From: Oscheius tipulae
Lineage: Eukaryota > Nematoda > Chromadorea > Rhabditida > Rhabditidae
Direction of reading: 5' to 3'
Assembly: GCA_037178975.1 (NCBI GenBank)
Contig: JASJZH010000004.1
Coordinates: 868,001 to 932,000 of the forward strand
Length of the DNA: 64,000 bases
Below are positions 11,274-23,700 of the stretch, piece by piece. Under the pieces are notes generated by a model. That model made no database searches, was not told the origin of the DNA, and was given only the letters and a program-made list of their open reading frames with translations. Position numbers and translations under genes: made by a program. Numbering within the stretch: the stretch's first letter is position 1; each line of letters begins with the position of its first letter.

Positions 11274-12376
11274 GCATTCTGTCGTTATCTTGAAGCACTG
11301 CTGGTGTCATCGCTGAATAACTGAAACACAGTGTGTGATCAAGAGGAAAGCCTTTCGGCTCGAGGTGGCGATTCGTGATAAAAATTTATAGCCCAGGAGT
11401 GTGTCACGATTCCAAGATATGCTCTCAATTTTGCCGACGAGGCCGAGATATGACGATTTTAAAAATGGCGCTCCGGTACTGTCTCGACGCCATTCGCGGG
11501 ATATCGTAAATATCGCTTGGTCAGAAAGGCAAACACGTTGAATTTTCAGCTCAGTGCCACCCTGGCGGAAGCCACAGAACACGTGGTCACAATTCAGTTG
11601 GAGAAGGCTGGTCTCATATGATTTTCTTCGCCTTCTTTCAACCTTCACACCTCCCTCAAAACTATCAAGTAACGGTCAACCTTACATTGTTATTGTCTGA
11701 CTTTTGAGTGATCTCATTATTGATCTACTGAACAAGATTTATGCAGAAAATGAACCATATTTGGTAGTAGTTAAACAGGCGCCCCGGTTCGATTTCACGC
11801 AAAATTACGGCTTGGCGCGAATTTTTTTTTCGTTTTTCGTCGTTTTCTACCCTTTTTCTCGACTTCTTTTTTTTTTAACATTTTCTGTCTGTTTATAGTG
11901 TTGTTCGACTTCTTTCAACGTACCGCACCTTGGAATCAACAAAAAGCTATCATTTGATACAAATATTGCCTAAAAAAAGGGAAATGTTTAATAAAACTAA
12001 AGCCTAAGCCTAAGCCTAAGACAAGTAGTTAAAATGCTACAGCAAACTGACTAGTTCAAAACGGGTTCGAAAAAGAAGCAGGAGAAATTGTAAAATGCGG
12101 CCAGTTCACTTTGGCCTGGCTATCTGAAAAATCGATTTTGTGGCTTGTTTACGCGGCGGGGGGTCACTTTGTTGTCCACTTCGTTTGTTTCGCTATCTCT
12201 TTGTTTCGCGATCTCTCTGACTCTCTGCCCAGTAGAGAATACTGTCCCAGTCCCTCTGTCCATAGCCTAGGTACTGTTCTTCACAACTTGTTAAATTTTC
12301 TTTAACAAAACAATTCCTCTGAACTTGTCTATCGGAACACAACTCCGAAGTTATTCGACAGGTGACTTCGAACAGA
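11274..12376. other. Non-genic DNA with TIR relic and possible G-alpha tail
   Basis: Open frames here (for example minus 11307-11648) have no recognisable domain or splice context. 11704-11757 reads SDLIIDLLN and might be a relic of the G-alpha C-terminal exon. 11759-11830 resembles the TIR of the cho-1 intron element (aacaggcgcc, ttggcgcgaa). Confidence 0.4.
12002..12021. repeat. Interstitial TTAGGC telomere-type tract
   Basis: Three consecutive CCTAAG units, the complement of the nematode telomere repeat TTAGGC, lying far from any chromosome end visible here. Confidence 0.7.
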
Positions 12377-13197
12377 GATGGCTGTCTACAAGGTCTCCTG
12401 GGCGGGTAGCGAAGCCGTCTTCACGCTCTACGAAAACTAAAGGAAGAAGACTTCTACGACCGGAATGATGAAGAAGCTGCTCAAGAAACTGCTGAAGTCT
12501 TCACTCTGGTCGACAAGGATGGACACGAGGTAGCTGACACCGAAGCCGTCGGACAGAAGTACCCTGATGGCGCTGACGCTGGCTGAGAAGAAGATGACGG
12601 AATTCCTTAGTAAGATAAGAGAGCTTCCGTACGAACGATGGGAGACACTTCCGTCATTTACTCAAATTCGACTACCCAGCCGCGCGGCAAAATCAAGCAC
12701 TGCAAAAACTACAACGCCCAGCTGACAGGTGCGCCGGACGGACAGGCCATCCGACACACCGTGGCCAAGAAGCTCTTGAACTCGATGGACTGCGAGAGGG
12801 AACTGGAGCAGCTCAGAGAGAGACAGAAGAAGCTGAAGGAAGAGATGGAGATGATCTCGGAGATGAAGATGACCAAAGAGGAAAAGAGCAAGATTGTCGA
12901 GGAGATGGAAGAGGCCAAGAAGAAAGAACGGGACCTCCTCGATACTGTCACCAAGGTCAGCAAGGTTCTTCTGGACAGCAGTAGAAGGAACAGCTGGAAA
13001 ACCAAAGAAGATGGAGAAGGTTTACAAAACGGATCTGGAGGAGCAGATGAAGGAGATGGACATGGCTGGACAAAACCAAGGAGGGACTGGAAAAAAACAA
13101 AATGGTCGAGAAGATGGAAGGCCTGCAGGAAGAGACCGTCAGTCTAAAGAACGAAAGCCATGCCTAGAGGAGACAAAAATAACGAACTTGGAATAAA
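12377..13197 (+). pseudogene. Intronless coiled-coil gene relic with frameshifts
   Basis: The sequence from ATG at 12377 codes in pieces. MAVYKVSWAGSEAVFTLYEN is followed by an in-phase stop and an acidic segment (FTLVDKDGHEVADTEAV). Another frame from 12638 gives a strong coiled coil (REL-EQLRERQKKLKEEMEMI, roughly 12790-12990). After that the heptads switch frame at least twice (EEQMKEMD, then LEKNKMVEKMEGLQEE near 13095-13140). There are no introns, and AATAAA lies at 13191. This fits a processed or otherwise decayed gene. No family was recognised. Confidence 0.65.
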
Positions 13198-13542
13198 AGT
13201 TTCGAGGTGGTAAGACTATTGTTTTCTTTTCTACCATGCTTCTGTTTTACTTTTCTTGGAGCCTCTCCTGTGTTATTGTGGTAGTGGCTCTGTCTCACAT
13301 TTACTCTGTCTGGCGAAAGATGTGGTTATTTCGGTTTAATTTTAGCGTATACGAAACAACCTGGATTTATGAAAACAGTAGTATCCTTTCAAAAGAAGAA
13401 AAGTTGGAGATCAAAGACTAGCAGACGTAGAATCGAAATGTAGGTTGCAAAGCTGTCATTTGCAACATAATATGCTCGTTAATTCAATAGTGACTTCAAT
13501 CTCATTGCATCATTTTGTCTCAGTCATTCTCCTTCCGACACC
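13198..13542. other. Intergenic, upstream of chemoreceptor
   Basis: A hydrophobic 61-codon frame at 13236 has no splice context and is not called. The stretch probably holds the promoter of the 13543 gene. Confidence 0.4.
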
Positions 13543-15008
13543 ATGTTTGAATGGCTGATTCGAGGTCTTGCTGTTCTGGCTACACTCATGACGATCTTTC
13601 TTTTCTACATAATTATATTTCATACACCCACTTCAATGAGAAACTACAAAAAGATTATCATTTTTATGATGCTGTCCGTTTATCAGCTCGACATATCTAA
13701 TGGCTTTCTGATTTTACTCACTCCAATATCTGGATCATTCGGCTGCCAGCTGAAGGGTCTTCTCGGAGTGCTTTTTCCCAGTTTGTCTCGGTATTTGGTT
13801 CTCTTCACGGTTTTCTCGTTTTCTCTTGGAACTTGTTCAATTGCTATCGGTTTTGTCTATAGGGAGTACTCACTGACTAGTGAGAAACCAAGAGCGAAGG
13901 TAATTCAAACCTTGGAACTGTTGATAACACTGATATTGGGACTGTGTCATCTTGTTGCTCATTATCTTTCCCAAATCGACTATCCGACTACATTAGAATA
14001 TCTGAAAAACAATAGTATATCCTACGACCATGATGCAGGGATCTACATTATTACTGCGGAAAAAGCGCCGTTCTTGAAATTGGCATCAGTCGTTGGAGTT
14101 TGTTTTGCAATCGTTTTGGGGATAATTGTTATAAAGTCAATAATAACGGTGGGTTTTCTTTTCGAATTTAAAGCCTGATTGATACATGTTATTCGGGCCG
14201 AATGATTGGACTGGGCCAGCCAGTGTGGGCTATTGACCTTTCCCTGTTCCCTGACTGAAAAACTCAAAAGGGCAGGCTTGAGCTAAACAGGTTCGAATTT
14301 GAATGAACGATCGGGCCAAACATACGGCTGAAATCAACTGGCATTTCAGAGATACTGTAGATTCTTGAAACTTCAGGTTTAGCTAATTTACGAAACGCAT
14401 GACTGTTTGTCTCTTAATCAGATTTCATTAGTTTTTTTGTAGATTGATTTAGATTAGTGATACTTGGCTGCAGCTAATGCATGGGCACCGTTGCGTTTTT
14501 GTATAAAAGAGTGTTTTTGCCGATGGAACTCTCGCTGCGCTTGCAAATTTCCAGCATGGCCAAGTTCATTGTTCAGGTGAACATCCTGCTGAACGGAACC
14601 ATGGAACATATGAGTGTCAATACGATTAGATTACAAAAAATGCTTATGAAGGCATTGATTTGGCAGGTGAGATTTCTAAAGTCTGCTGGCAAGATTTGTT
14701 TTCAGGCTCTGGTACCACTCGTTCTTCTCGGAATTCCAAAATTTCTTCTCGCACTGATTACTTTATGCGATCGTAAAATTTGTTTCTCTTATCAGCAATT
14801 TTTTTAAGCAAACGGATACTACGCTGAATTGGGTGAAGCGCTGACAACCGTGTTCTTTTCTATGCCGTCCTTCTATTCTCCTGCTCATAATCTGTGTGTC
14901 ATTGTGTTCACTACGCCCTACAAAAACTGTGTCGTGAACATGATAAGAAGAAAGGAGAGACAAACAATGCAAATCACCCCTACTTCAGCAGAATTTCCAG
15001 TAAACTGA
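13543..15008 (+). CDS. 7TM chemoreceptor, Str/Srh/Sri superfamily
   Basis: Predicted serpentine receptor of 320 residues, probably acting in the ciliated endings of sensory neurons as in other nematode SR families. Exons 13543-14148, 14577-14666, 14706-14772 and 14809-15008 join in phase throughout. The protein starts in a hydrophobic segment (VLATLMTIFLFYIIIF), has HTPTSMRNYK before TM2, several further hydrophobic stretches, a NTIRLQKMLMKALIWQ segment before TM6 followed by LVPLVLLGIPKFLLA, and ends with PAHNLCVIVFTTPYKN plus a short basic tail. That last motif resembles the conserved TM7 end of Srh/Sri-type receptors, as does the length. The exact subfamily is not certain. The first ATG is taken because TM1 begins within four residues of it. 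Confidence 0.85.
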
Positions 15009-15300
15009 GTAGTTGCAAACACAGTAACCACTGACCTTATCAACTTATACGTATATTTTTTCCTCTAGGAATTACATTGGTATCAAATATTCAAACATTT
15101 TAAGCTTTTGTTAATGTTACTATTTTCTCATCTCATTTCCGTATTCCTTTCGGCTATTTTTCGTGTCTCACAATGCAATATCTGATATCCTAGCTAATCT
15201 CACCAGGCTCATCGCTTACTTGAACTAGTTTAAATTGAACGTTCAATACAAACTAGTTCCGGTCAATATAAACGACCGTTCAATATGAACTACAACATAT
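15009..15300. other. Intergenic, contains a 38-bp palindrome
   Basis: 15222-15259 is GAACTAGTTT...ATTGAACGTTCAAT...AAACTAGTTC, symmetric about 15240/15241 with one mismatched pair. Partial echoes of the GTTCAATA unit follow to 15290. No gene seen. Confidence 0.6.
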
Positions 15301-15334
15301 ATACTTCCTTGGAGCACCTTCACTCGCTAAATTA
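15301..15334 (+). repeat. 34-bp direct repeat, outer copy
   Basis: ATACTTCCTTGGAGCACC... is identical at 15301-15334 and 15903-15936. The outer copy flanks the Tc1-like element; the inner copy abuts its transposase start codon. Confidence 0.85.
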
Positions 15335-15639
15335 TGTTTTCCTGGGTTATAATGGCAAGAAGTGGAAGCGTGACTTGGTTCGTGACCAGAGGCGAGAAAC
15401 CGCGAAGTCGACGTTTCCAGAATCTGCAAAATATATTTTTTTTTACAACTGCTTTCGGAAAATACATTGAAGCTGGAAGAAATGAATCTCTTAGGTACAG
15501 ACGTTGAAACATTTTCAAACCTTCGGACTACTAAACGCGTTCGAGCATGCCATACCTTTAGCTTCTAGGCAGTCCCGAGAACCTTTGAAGCAGTTGATTT
15601 TAATTGACTATAAAACTTTTTATGTTTTATCCTCTAATA

Positions 15640-17203
15640 CACTCTGTCAAGAAAGTATAGACGGTTGCGTTTTTTCGCCGTTTTGCCAACTTGCGGTTGT
15701 TTTCATGACTTGAAACCAATTGCAAATGAAAGAACGGGTTGAAAAACTCTCAGGAACATGTCAACATCAATGGTCATAAACCAAAAAAAAACAGACGGTT
15801 TACGCACGGTCGACGATTTTGACGTTTTCGAAACAATTTTGATGGTTTTTTGTATTGCTTTACTGTTCAATTATGTCTTGCTTTCTGTTTCCAGTGTTCT
15901 ACATACTTCCTTGGAGCACCTTCACTCGCTAAATTAGATGCCACGTGGCTCACAACTTTCTCTTCTTGAAAAGACGAGAATTACAGCACTCAGGGAGGGT
16001 GGTTTGAGCGTTGCAGAGATCGCCAACGTGTGAAACGATCTGAAACTGGGGTACGACATGTGAATAATTCGAGGCATGGATATTACAAGAAAAAACGCTC
16101 AGGAAGGTCAGCAAGAGATAAACGCCGTGTTGCTGCCCACTTTTCGAACACGATGTCTTCTCTTCGAAAGGCTCCAGCTGAATTGGGACTCTATGTATCT
16201 CACGAAACGATTAGGTCTGCTATCAAGAAGACGAAAATAATCGTGCACAAACGGAAAAAGGTTGCCCCCGCCTTGCAACAACGTCATAAGGCTGTCAGAC
16301 TGAAGTTCTGCAGGGATAATGTCCAACGCAACTGGGATGAAGTACGCTTCTTGAGTTTTTCAATTTTTTCGCAATCTAGGTCATCTTCAGTGATGAAAAA
16401 AAGTTCAATTGTGATGGCCCTGACAACTTCGCATTCTACTAGCATGATATTCGAAAAGAGGAACAGTACCATACAACGAGGAATTTTGGAGGTGGCAGTG
16501 TGATGTGTTGGGCTGCAGTGTCAGTGAATGAGACAGTCGACCTTGTCTTCACGAGCTCCCGTATGAATGCTCAAGATTACATTCGTATTCTTGACGGATC
16601 GCTAATCCCATTTGTCCAAACTCTCGGACAGAATTGTGTTTTCCAACAAGATAACGCGTCGATTCATACAGCTCGTGACACCCTTAACTACTTGCGAGGT
16701 TGTAACATTCCCCTTTTACCATGGCCTGCTCGTAGCCCCGACCTCAATATTGTCGAAAATATATGGGGTATTATTGTACGGGACGTTTATAGGAATGGAA
16801 AACAATATGGAACTGTAGATGACCTGAAGAATGGTATTCGTAGTGCTTGAAACAAAATCCAGCCTTCTACGCTGCGTAAAACTGTACGATTCTATTCCCA
16901 ACCGTGTTTGCGATGTTCTTGAGTCCAAAGGTGGACTAAGCCGTTATTAGTTGTTAGTTTTTGCTTGGAAAAAAATTGTTTATGTAGTTCAAGAAATAAA
17001 CCGTCTATACTTTCTTGACAGCGATTTTCGAGAATCGGTGGCTCAAATTTTTTTTCTGACTTATGACTATTGATGTTGACATGTTCCTGAGGGTTTTTCA
17101 ACCCGTTCATTCATTTGCAATTGGTTTCAAGTCATGAAAACAACCGCAAGCTGGCAAAACGACGAAAAAACGCAACCGTCTATACTTTCTTGACAGAGTG
17201 TAG
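15640..17203 (+). mobile_element. Tc1-like transposon with long TIRs
   Basis: The terminal repeats start ACTCTGTCAAGAAAGTATAGACGG (15642 onward) and read inward from 17203 as the complement, pairing over about 130 bp. The match includes GCCAACTTGCGGTTGTTTTCATGACTTGAAACCAATTGC. A second GTCAAGAAAGTATAGACGG complement lies at about 16999-17022, so the right end carries a doubled terminus. Flanking dinucleotides are TA, as expected for this superfamily. Confidence 0.87.
15938..16850 (+). pseudogene. Tc1-like DD34E transposase, inactivated
   Basis: Begins MPRGSQLSLLEKTRITALREGG (paired-like HTH). A 1-nt frameshift follows near 16028, then the frame resumes with GYYKKKRSGR and a second HTH region. 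A short intron (about 16341-16379) precedes the first catalytic motif VIFSDEKKF. The second is VFQQDNASIHTA and the third LNIVENIW, with 34 residues between the second Asp and the Glu. A TAG near 16439 replaces an expected Trp codon. The frameshift and the nonsense codon make it non-functional. Confidence 0.87.
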
Positions 17204-17783
17204 CTTCACGCTTCGTCTTTCACTACTTTCTTCACTAGTTCTATTCTGATGTTATATAAGTAAAACCATTTCTTCAGTCACTCTCGGTATAACAACATAC
17301 AGGTCAGATGATAAACTAAATACAATTTATTGTCGGAATCAAGGGGTTGCTATCATGTCAGGGCTTCCTTGCCGCTCCCATAGCGCGAACCCACTCTTCG
17401 CCTCCCTATATTGTCTATCGCATCCACGTGATTGGAGTTCGTCCGAGGCGACCCCAGGCTTTCTTCAGCTCATCTTCCCATCTCATGTACTGTCTCCCTA
17501 GAGCTCGTCGCTGATCTCCTTCCATCTCGGCCACTTTTCTCGGTCAGGTGAAATACCAAGAATAAACAGTTTTTTTTTTAAAAAGAAGGTCGAAAATGAG
17601 TACATTTTTTGAGTTTCTGTTTGTTGTCAGAAAGCTTGCCAACATTCAAAGAAATATTTGGGTGCCACGTGTATCCAACCAATTTCCCCCCTTGAATAGC
17701 TTCTATTGAAACCCGAACCTAAGCCTCCATCTTCTGCCTTCAACTTCCTGTCTAATCTAATCCAAATTGACATCCTGTCTTCA
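17204..17783. other. LINE tail fragment and upstream DNA of chemoreceptor
   Basis: 17380-17535 on the minus strand reads EMEGDQRRALGRQYMRWEDE, resembling the C-terminal tail of RTE-type LINEs, with stops after it. The rest is presumably promoter DNA of the 17784 gene. Confidence 0.5.
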
Positions 17784-20700
17784 ATGGATACATGGGTTCT
17801 AATCAAATTCCTAATCAACATCTTCTCGGTCTGTCTCCACGTCTGGGTCCTGCTAATCATTGCCTGCACAAAATCTCTACATGTTCACAGTTTTGATGCG
17901 GTAAAACTTGTCTTTCTTCAGTTACTCTCTGATCGAATACGCTGTTGTAGCATTTGTTTGGCTTCGTATTTTCAGTGAAATATTTTGGCAAACTATTGCG
18001 TTCTGGCAACTCAACAAATTTGTATTCTGTAGTATTTCGTGTCTACTTGTGACAAACGCTTCATTCTTCCGCTCATTGTCAATACCGATGTGAAAAGGAA
18101 AACTATAGTCTGTCCTTGTTTCTGTCTCCACAACCTTGCATAACTCTGGTTAGCTGTAAACCTGGCGGTAGGACGTCAAGACTGCCTCTCACGAACACCA
18201 GGAAGTTATATAGACTAAGTGAAGCCAAAAAAGCATAAATCTTACCCAGTTTTTGAAGAGCTTCTGCAACAAATACGGCTCTTTTTCACTTCGACCGTCC
18301 CCAGCACTTTCGTTTTTCATGAATTTTCGTTACTTTTGACCGTCCCAAGTTCACCTTTGACTGTCCAAAAACCTCATTGTTTTTGTATTACTGTTTTTTG
18401 ACTATCCCTTTTAGCGGTAGAGTCTCACTCCTCCAAATTGTCATTTGATCTCATATTTCAAGTGATCCGGCTGTCGAAAACCGTTGGAAGACAGGAGGTG
18501 GAAACTTTCGACCTCTCTTCCAGTAGTGCTGTGTTTGGACATGTTATGTTTGGGACGGTCAAAAGTCATGGGACAGCCGAAGTGAAAAAGAGCCACAAAA
18601 ACTTCTTGTTTTCGTGTATTTTTGAGCTGTGAAACCATGAGAAAAGTATCCCGAAGGCCCATTACTTTCTGAGCTATTGGCACGTCTTACTCTTGACATG
18701 AAACAAAAAAGTTTTGCAGACCTTGAGCTTGATGTTTCCGGAATTTTGTTGACTGCCGTAGTATGACGAAAAGATAAACGTTTCACTATTCTTCTATACC
18801 CAGAAACTTGGACAGATCACTCGTTTTTATTGCAACTAATCCAAAATTTTAGCTATTCTTCTCCCAAAACATCGGTGACGTGGTGGCTGTGATTCTTCGA
18901 GTTATCACCAAATACGCACCCATTATCATACTCAGCAATCACACAGGAATCGTCGAGATTGACAAGACGTTTGTGAGTTGACGGTACTTTCAAAGATACT
19001 GGACTGAAGGACACCACAAAAATTTCTCTTCTGTAATTTAGTTTTCCTGTGTAAAATGTTTCATGGTCAGTAGAAAGGAAAACAAATAAACGGATTGTGA
19101 TTGCAGATAGGTCCAAGCTGCAAAAATATCTATTTTCAGCCTCTGGCTACTGTAACCAATGGGGCCGAATGGTATTCGAACTACGTCATCATACTGTCAG
19201 CCCTACTCTTCAGTATTGACCGAGCTGTGCTGGCCATCTCTTTGAGGAGCTACACCTGGGTTTGTTTTTGCAATTTCGGCAACAGAAATGTTTCGAGTGC
19301 TTTATAAGTACAACTAGTCCTGCGAAGTCCACTTCAACAGAAATGTTTCAAAGTTGCTATAAGTTGCTTCATTCTCTTGGAAAAGTCAGTCATTGCATGA
19401 TGTTTTCAGGCAAAAATCATTTCTGTTTGACCATGCATGGTTATCGGGCCTGCCCAAGCCCGACATTCGTCTTAAGACCTGAATTTTGTGTCGGGAAGGC
19501 AAACTGTCTTGACAAATTCAAAAATGTTACTCGGCTAAAAAGTTTCTAATGGATAACGGTTGGCGGACACGGGCTTTCCGGTCCTGCCTGCTGCTTTGTA
19601 ACGAGTGTTGCAGTATTTCGGAGAGAAAGGAAATGTTTTACTCTCGCTATGACCGATTTTCTTTGAAGTGATACCTAGCATGTAGGTCTTCGATGCTTCA
19701 AAAACTTGACAACTTTTCGTGTACCAAGGCTCCTATAAGTCCTATGGCTATTGCAAAAAATAGTCCGCTCTGCTTCCTGACTCTCTTGAAGAAAACATCT
19801 TCCACAGTCCAGCTCAAAAACTTGCACTTCAGTATTTCGAAGGGATTATACGTTTCAGTCTCTCTGGATAGATACTCATGAGAATGGAAGATAGTACGGT
19901 GTCGCCATTTTTCTCAATAAAACATACCAAACATAGATAGTCGGGATGAATCGTGTTTCACTTTGTCTATAACACCCCTTTTTCTTAAACATATTTTTAA
20001 AACCCAAATTTTCATAGAGGGTATGATAAATCGTTTTCGTGCTCGATAAAAATGATTAATATTTCAGTTCTGCAATCCCGTCTTCAAGTTCTGTCTCGTT
20101 CTGATGACATGGCTCCTTCCACTGGCCTGGGTCCTGCCGATGATCGATCCCTGCTGTCAGAGTCAGTATTTTGGCGGAAGGATCGAATTAGTCGAGATGA
20201 AAATGGGAAATGTCAGATCTTCTTAAGGGAAATATCCATGTGTATTCTAGGCAGACTCAACCTACGACGCTATTGACATGCTTTTTGAGACCCTCTTCTA
20301 TGTTCCGGCCTTGTGTATGCTCAACGGGTTCAGCTTACTGATGCTGTTTAGTCAATGGAAGAGGCTGGCCAAGAAGAGAAAAATTCATGGAGGTGGGAAG
20401 AAAGAGAAAGAGAGAGACAGAGGATTTTTAGGCCACCACGAACTCCAGAAAATTCCTCAACTCATCGGAATCAGGGAACTTTGCATCGATGTTGGTGATC
20501 TTCACCATTCTTCTCGAAGAACCCACGAAAATCAGAAAAAGGCTCAAAGTTAGTTTCTGGTCAAAGTGGTTTAGAAAAGATTCAGAAAAGAAATTGGAGA
20601 GACTGGATCTGGAGCTCAGCTTCTGCATGATAAGCATCATCGACCAGCAGATTGACTTTTTTGCCGTCATGTTCTATACTCTCTACTGGGCGAGCTACTC

Positions 20701-23700
20701 AGGTACCTTTTCCTAAATGTTCGAATGATGAGTACAAAAATATGACAACACAGAAATGTTCAAAATATGAAGGTTGGGCAAAACAAACTTTTTTTGCGAA
20801 AGGAGAAAGATGCAGTGTTCCTCAAAAGAAAGCTCACTGTTTTACACTGTTGTGAAACATATACAGGGTGCGGCATAATTACGGTAACAAAGTATTTGCT
20901 ACGTAAAAACACGAGTCGAGCATAACAAGAAAAACGACCATATAGGTTTTATTTGCTATAAAAAACTAAACAAAATGACATATTAACATTCAAAGAGGTC
21001 GCCATCAGCGTCGATACAGGCTTGAAGTCTCTTGGTGAAGGCGTCGACTGTGGCGCCCAGGTACGCAACATCTAACTCATTCCATGCCTTCTCCAGTGCT
21101 CTCTTCAGGGAGTCGATGTTCTTGTGTGGCTTTGAGCAGGCTTTAGCTTCGAGAACACTCCAGACAGAGTAATCCAGCGGATTGAGATCCGGAGACGAAG
21201 GGGGCCATTGGTTAAAGTCGATGAAGTCTGGGAAGTTCTGCCTGCACCATGCTTGAACTGAATGATGCTTGTGAGCTGGAGCTCCGTCCTGTTGAAAGCA
21301 GAAGTGCTTGTTTTCAAAGTGTCTTTTTGCCCAGGGCATAAGTTGGCTCTTCAGCATGTCGAGATAATTGTTGCCGTTGATCTTAATTCCTTGAGGAACG
21401 AAAATGAGAGGAGACTTTCCGTCAGAAGTGATACCGGCAAAGACCATGACACTTTTTGGGTAGCCGGTTCGTTGTATGGTCACTTTTGGCTTCGAACTGG
21501 AGTAGATTCGGTCATTCTGCTTATTCAAGAACTGCTCCACGGTGAATAACTTTTTATCAGTGAACAGGATCGTCTTGTGCGCTCCGCGTCGGAAACGTCT
21601 CAGCAACTCGGTGGCTCGATCCTTTCTCTTTGCTTTGGCTGCTAGTGAGAGATATTGGCCCTTGGTTTGCTTGTAACACTTCTTCTTCAACTTCTTTTCA
21701 ACGATTCTACCCATCGAGCGTCCCGAAATTCCTATGTCTTTCGCCATTTTGCGTACCGAACGGGCCGGGTTCTTTTGAAGACGATCGCGCACTTTCTTGA
21801 TATTGGCTGTAGTCGTTACAGAAATTGGTCTTCCACGTCCACAACGATCGGCCAGACTTCCCAGCTCCTTGAACCGTGCTAGAGTGGTGGAGACTAGCTT
21901 GCGGGACACGTTGAGCCGTCTGGAGATCTCGGACGCTCGAATGCCATCTCGATGAAGGTGAACGATTGATGCACGATGAGGTGACGGTTTGGTCATGCTA
22001 AAAACTGAGACATGTTTGGTGTTAAATATTAGAGAACATAAATGACTGTTGAGAGAAAAGCAGAAAAAACTAAAATGAATTTGTAAATTCTCAAAAAATG
22101 AAATTCCGCGCGCGCGCATGTTGTTACCGTAATTATGCCGCACCCTGTAGGTACTCAAGAACCTTCTCAGGTTTGGTCTAAACTTAGCTCTGAAGTTGTT
22201 CTGACGAACAATGATCTTAGAGAACTGCTTTTTCCGTATGTGGTAGTTGGGAAGGAGGCACCACGACTCGATTTGACTTGAACTTTCGGAAGATTGACGT
22301 TATTGTTGCACTGAAAAATAGACAGTTCTTTGAAAGGCTGCGTATCAGGAGCTGAGTATACATCCAGCGAATTATAAACATTTATTAGTGAGGAAACTAG
22401 GTATTAGACGAGTGCTAAAATAGCCAAAAAAGTCATCAAGGCAAAGGAATTGAACTTGGTACCAGTAGATTTCGAAGAATAATCAGAGGCAGTCTTACAA
22501 GCCTTTTTCCAGTCGGGAATTGCCTAAAAGTTCCCGTAAGATGAACATGAGGGCCCACCTTGGCTGATGCATAACTAACGAAATCCTCGAGGGGTATGAA
22601 TCCATCAGAATCTTGCTTCTCGGCGAGAGCCTCGACGTATTTTGCCTGGTAGATGACGTGTCGGTCGATTGGGTTCGGATCGTGATTGAGCAATCGGACA
22701 CTGGGACGGGGGTCGGTTCTGAATTCCAGTACGAAGCCTGCGGAGGTAGTCAACTCGTTCTTGTCGATTCCCATGAGTCTCATGACGGAGAGGGTGACCT
22801 CCGTATGCTGGAATATTAAGTGAGACAGAGACATAGAATTCCTTACCGAAGCATAGCCAATAATGAAGGGTCCCTTTCCTTCTTGGGCCACCTCGATAGA
22901 ATCCAAAAGATTTTGAAGCCAGTAGCCTCCCATCAGGTCACCACAGGGGGCATAGTAGGCACATTGGTTTTGATGGATCTCGGCTGAAACTGACGGAATT
23001 TTTCGAAACTTTCGGGGTTACAAGTTGTTATTGAAACATGTCGAAAAACTATGGGAATCTGCTAAACTTGTCGCAGCAGTTTTATTTTGTAACCGCGATG
23101 GTCAAGGGACTACCGTCACTCTGACTACATTGAGACTATAACCATATCGTGAAACATTTTCCGTTTTGTCAGAAACCTACCAAATGATAAAATCTCCTTC
23201 TTCATTCTCGCAGTATTGTAGCCAGGAAGAGCTGGACGTTCAATCCAGGCCGGGTAGCGGGCTTGATAGAGATCAATTTCGATAAGATTGTCGGCCAAAT
23301 CTGCCATGTAGCCTGGGAATACGGACTGCGAGGAAAAGTAGAATAAGCATACCCAAGTTGGTCATCTTCCAGCCAGTCTGTTCTCCACAGTATTCTCGAA
23401 GAGCCACAGTCTCTTGACTTTTCTGTTGCAGTTCTGGGAGAGTGTCTTGGGAAATTGGGCGCCAGACTAAAAGTTGAGTGCGACAGAAAGACAAAGAGAC
23501 AAATAGACAGAGAGACAGTTTCCTACCATTATCACTATTCGGACACTCTTTGACAGAGTACATTCTCAGCAAAGGATCGTCAATCGAGTACGGAACAGGT
23601 GACCAGAAATCGTGTCGAGCCTGGTTCCAGTCAGCCCAATCCACTGGCTCATGGAAGCCGGCTAAAGCCACCTAAACTCTAATTTTCGAGCTGAAAATAA

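Noticed and set aside
11307-11648. 113-codon minus-strand frame downstream of G-alpha
   Set aside because: No recognisable domain, no splice context and no neighbouring exons.
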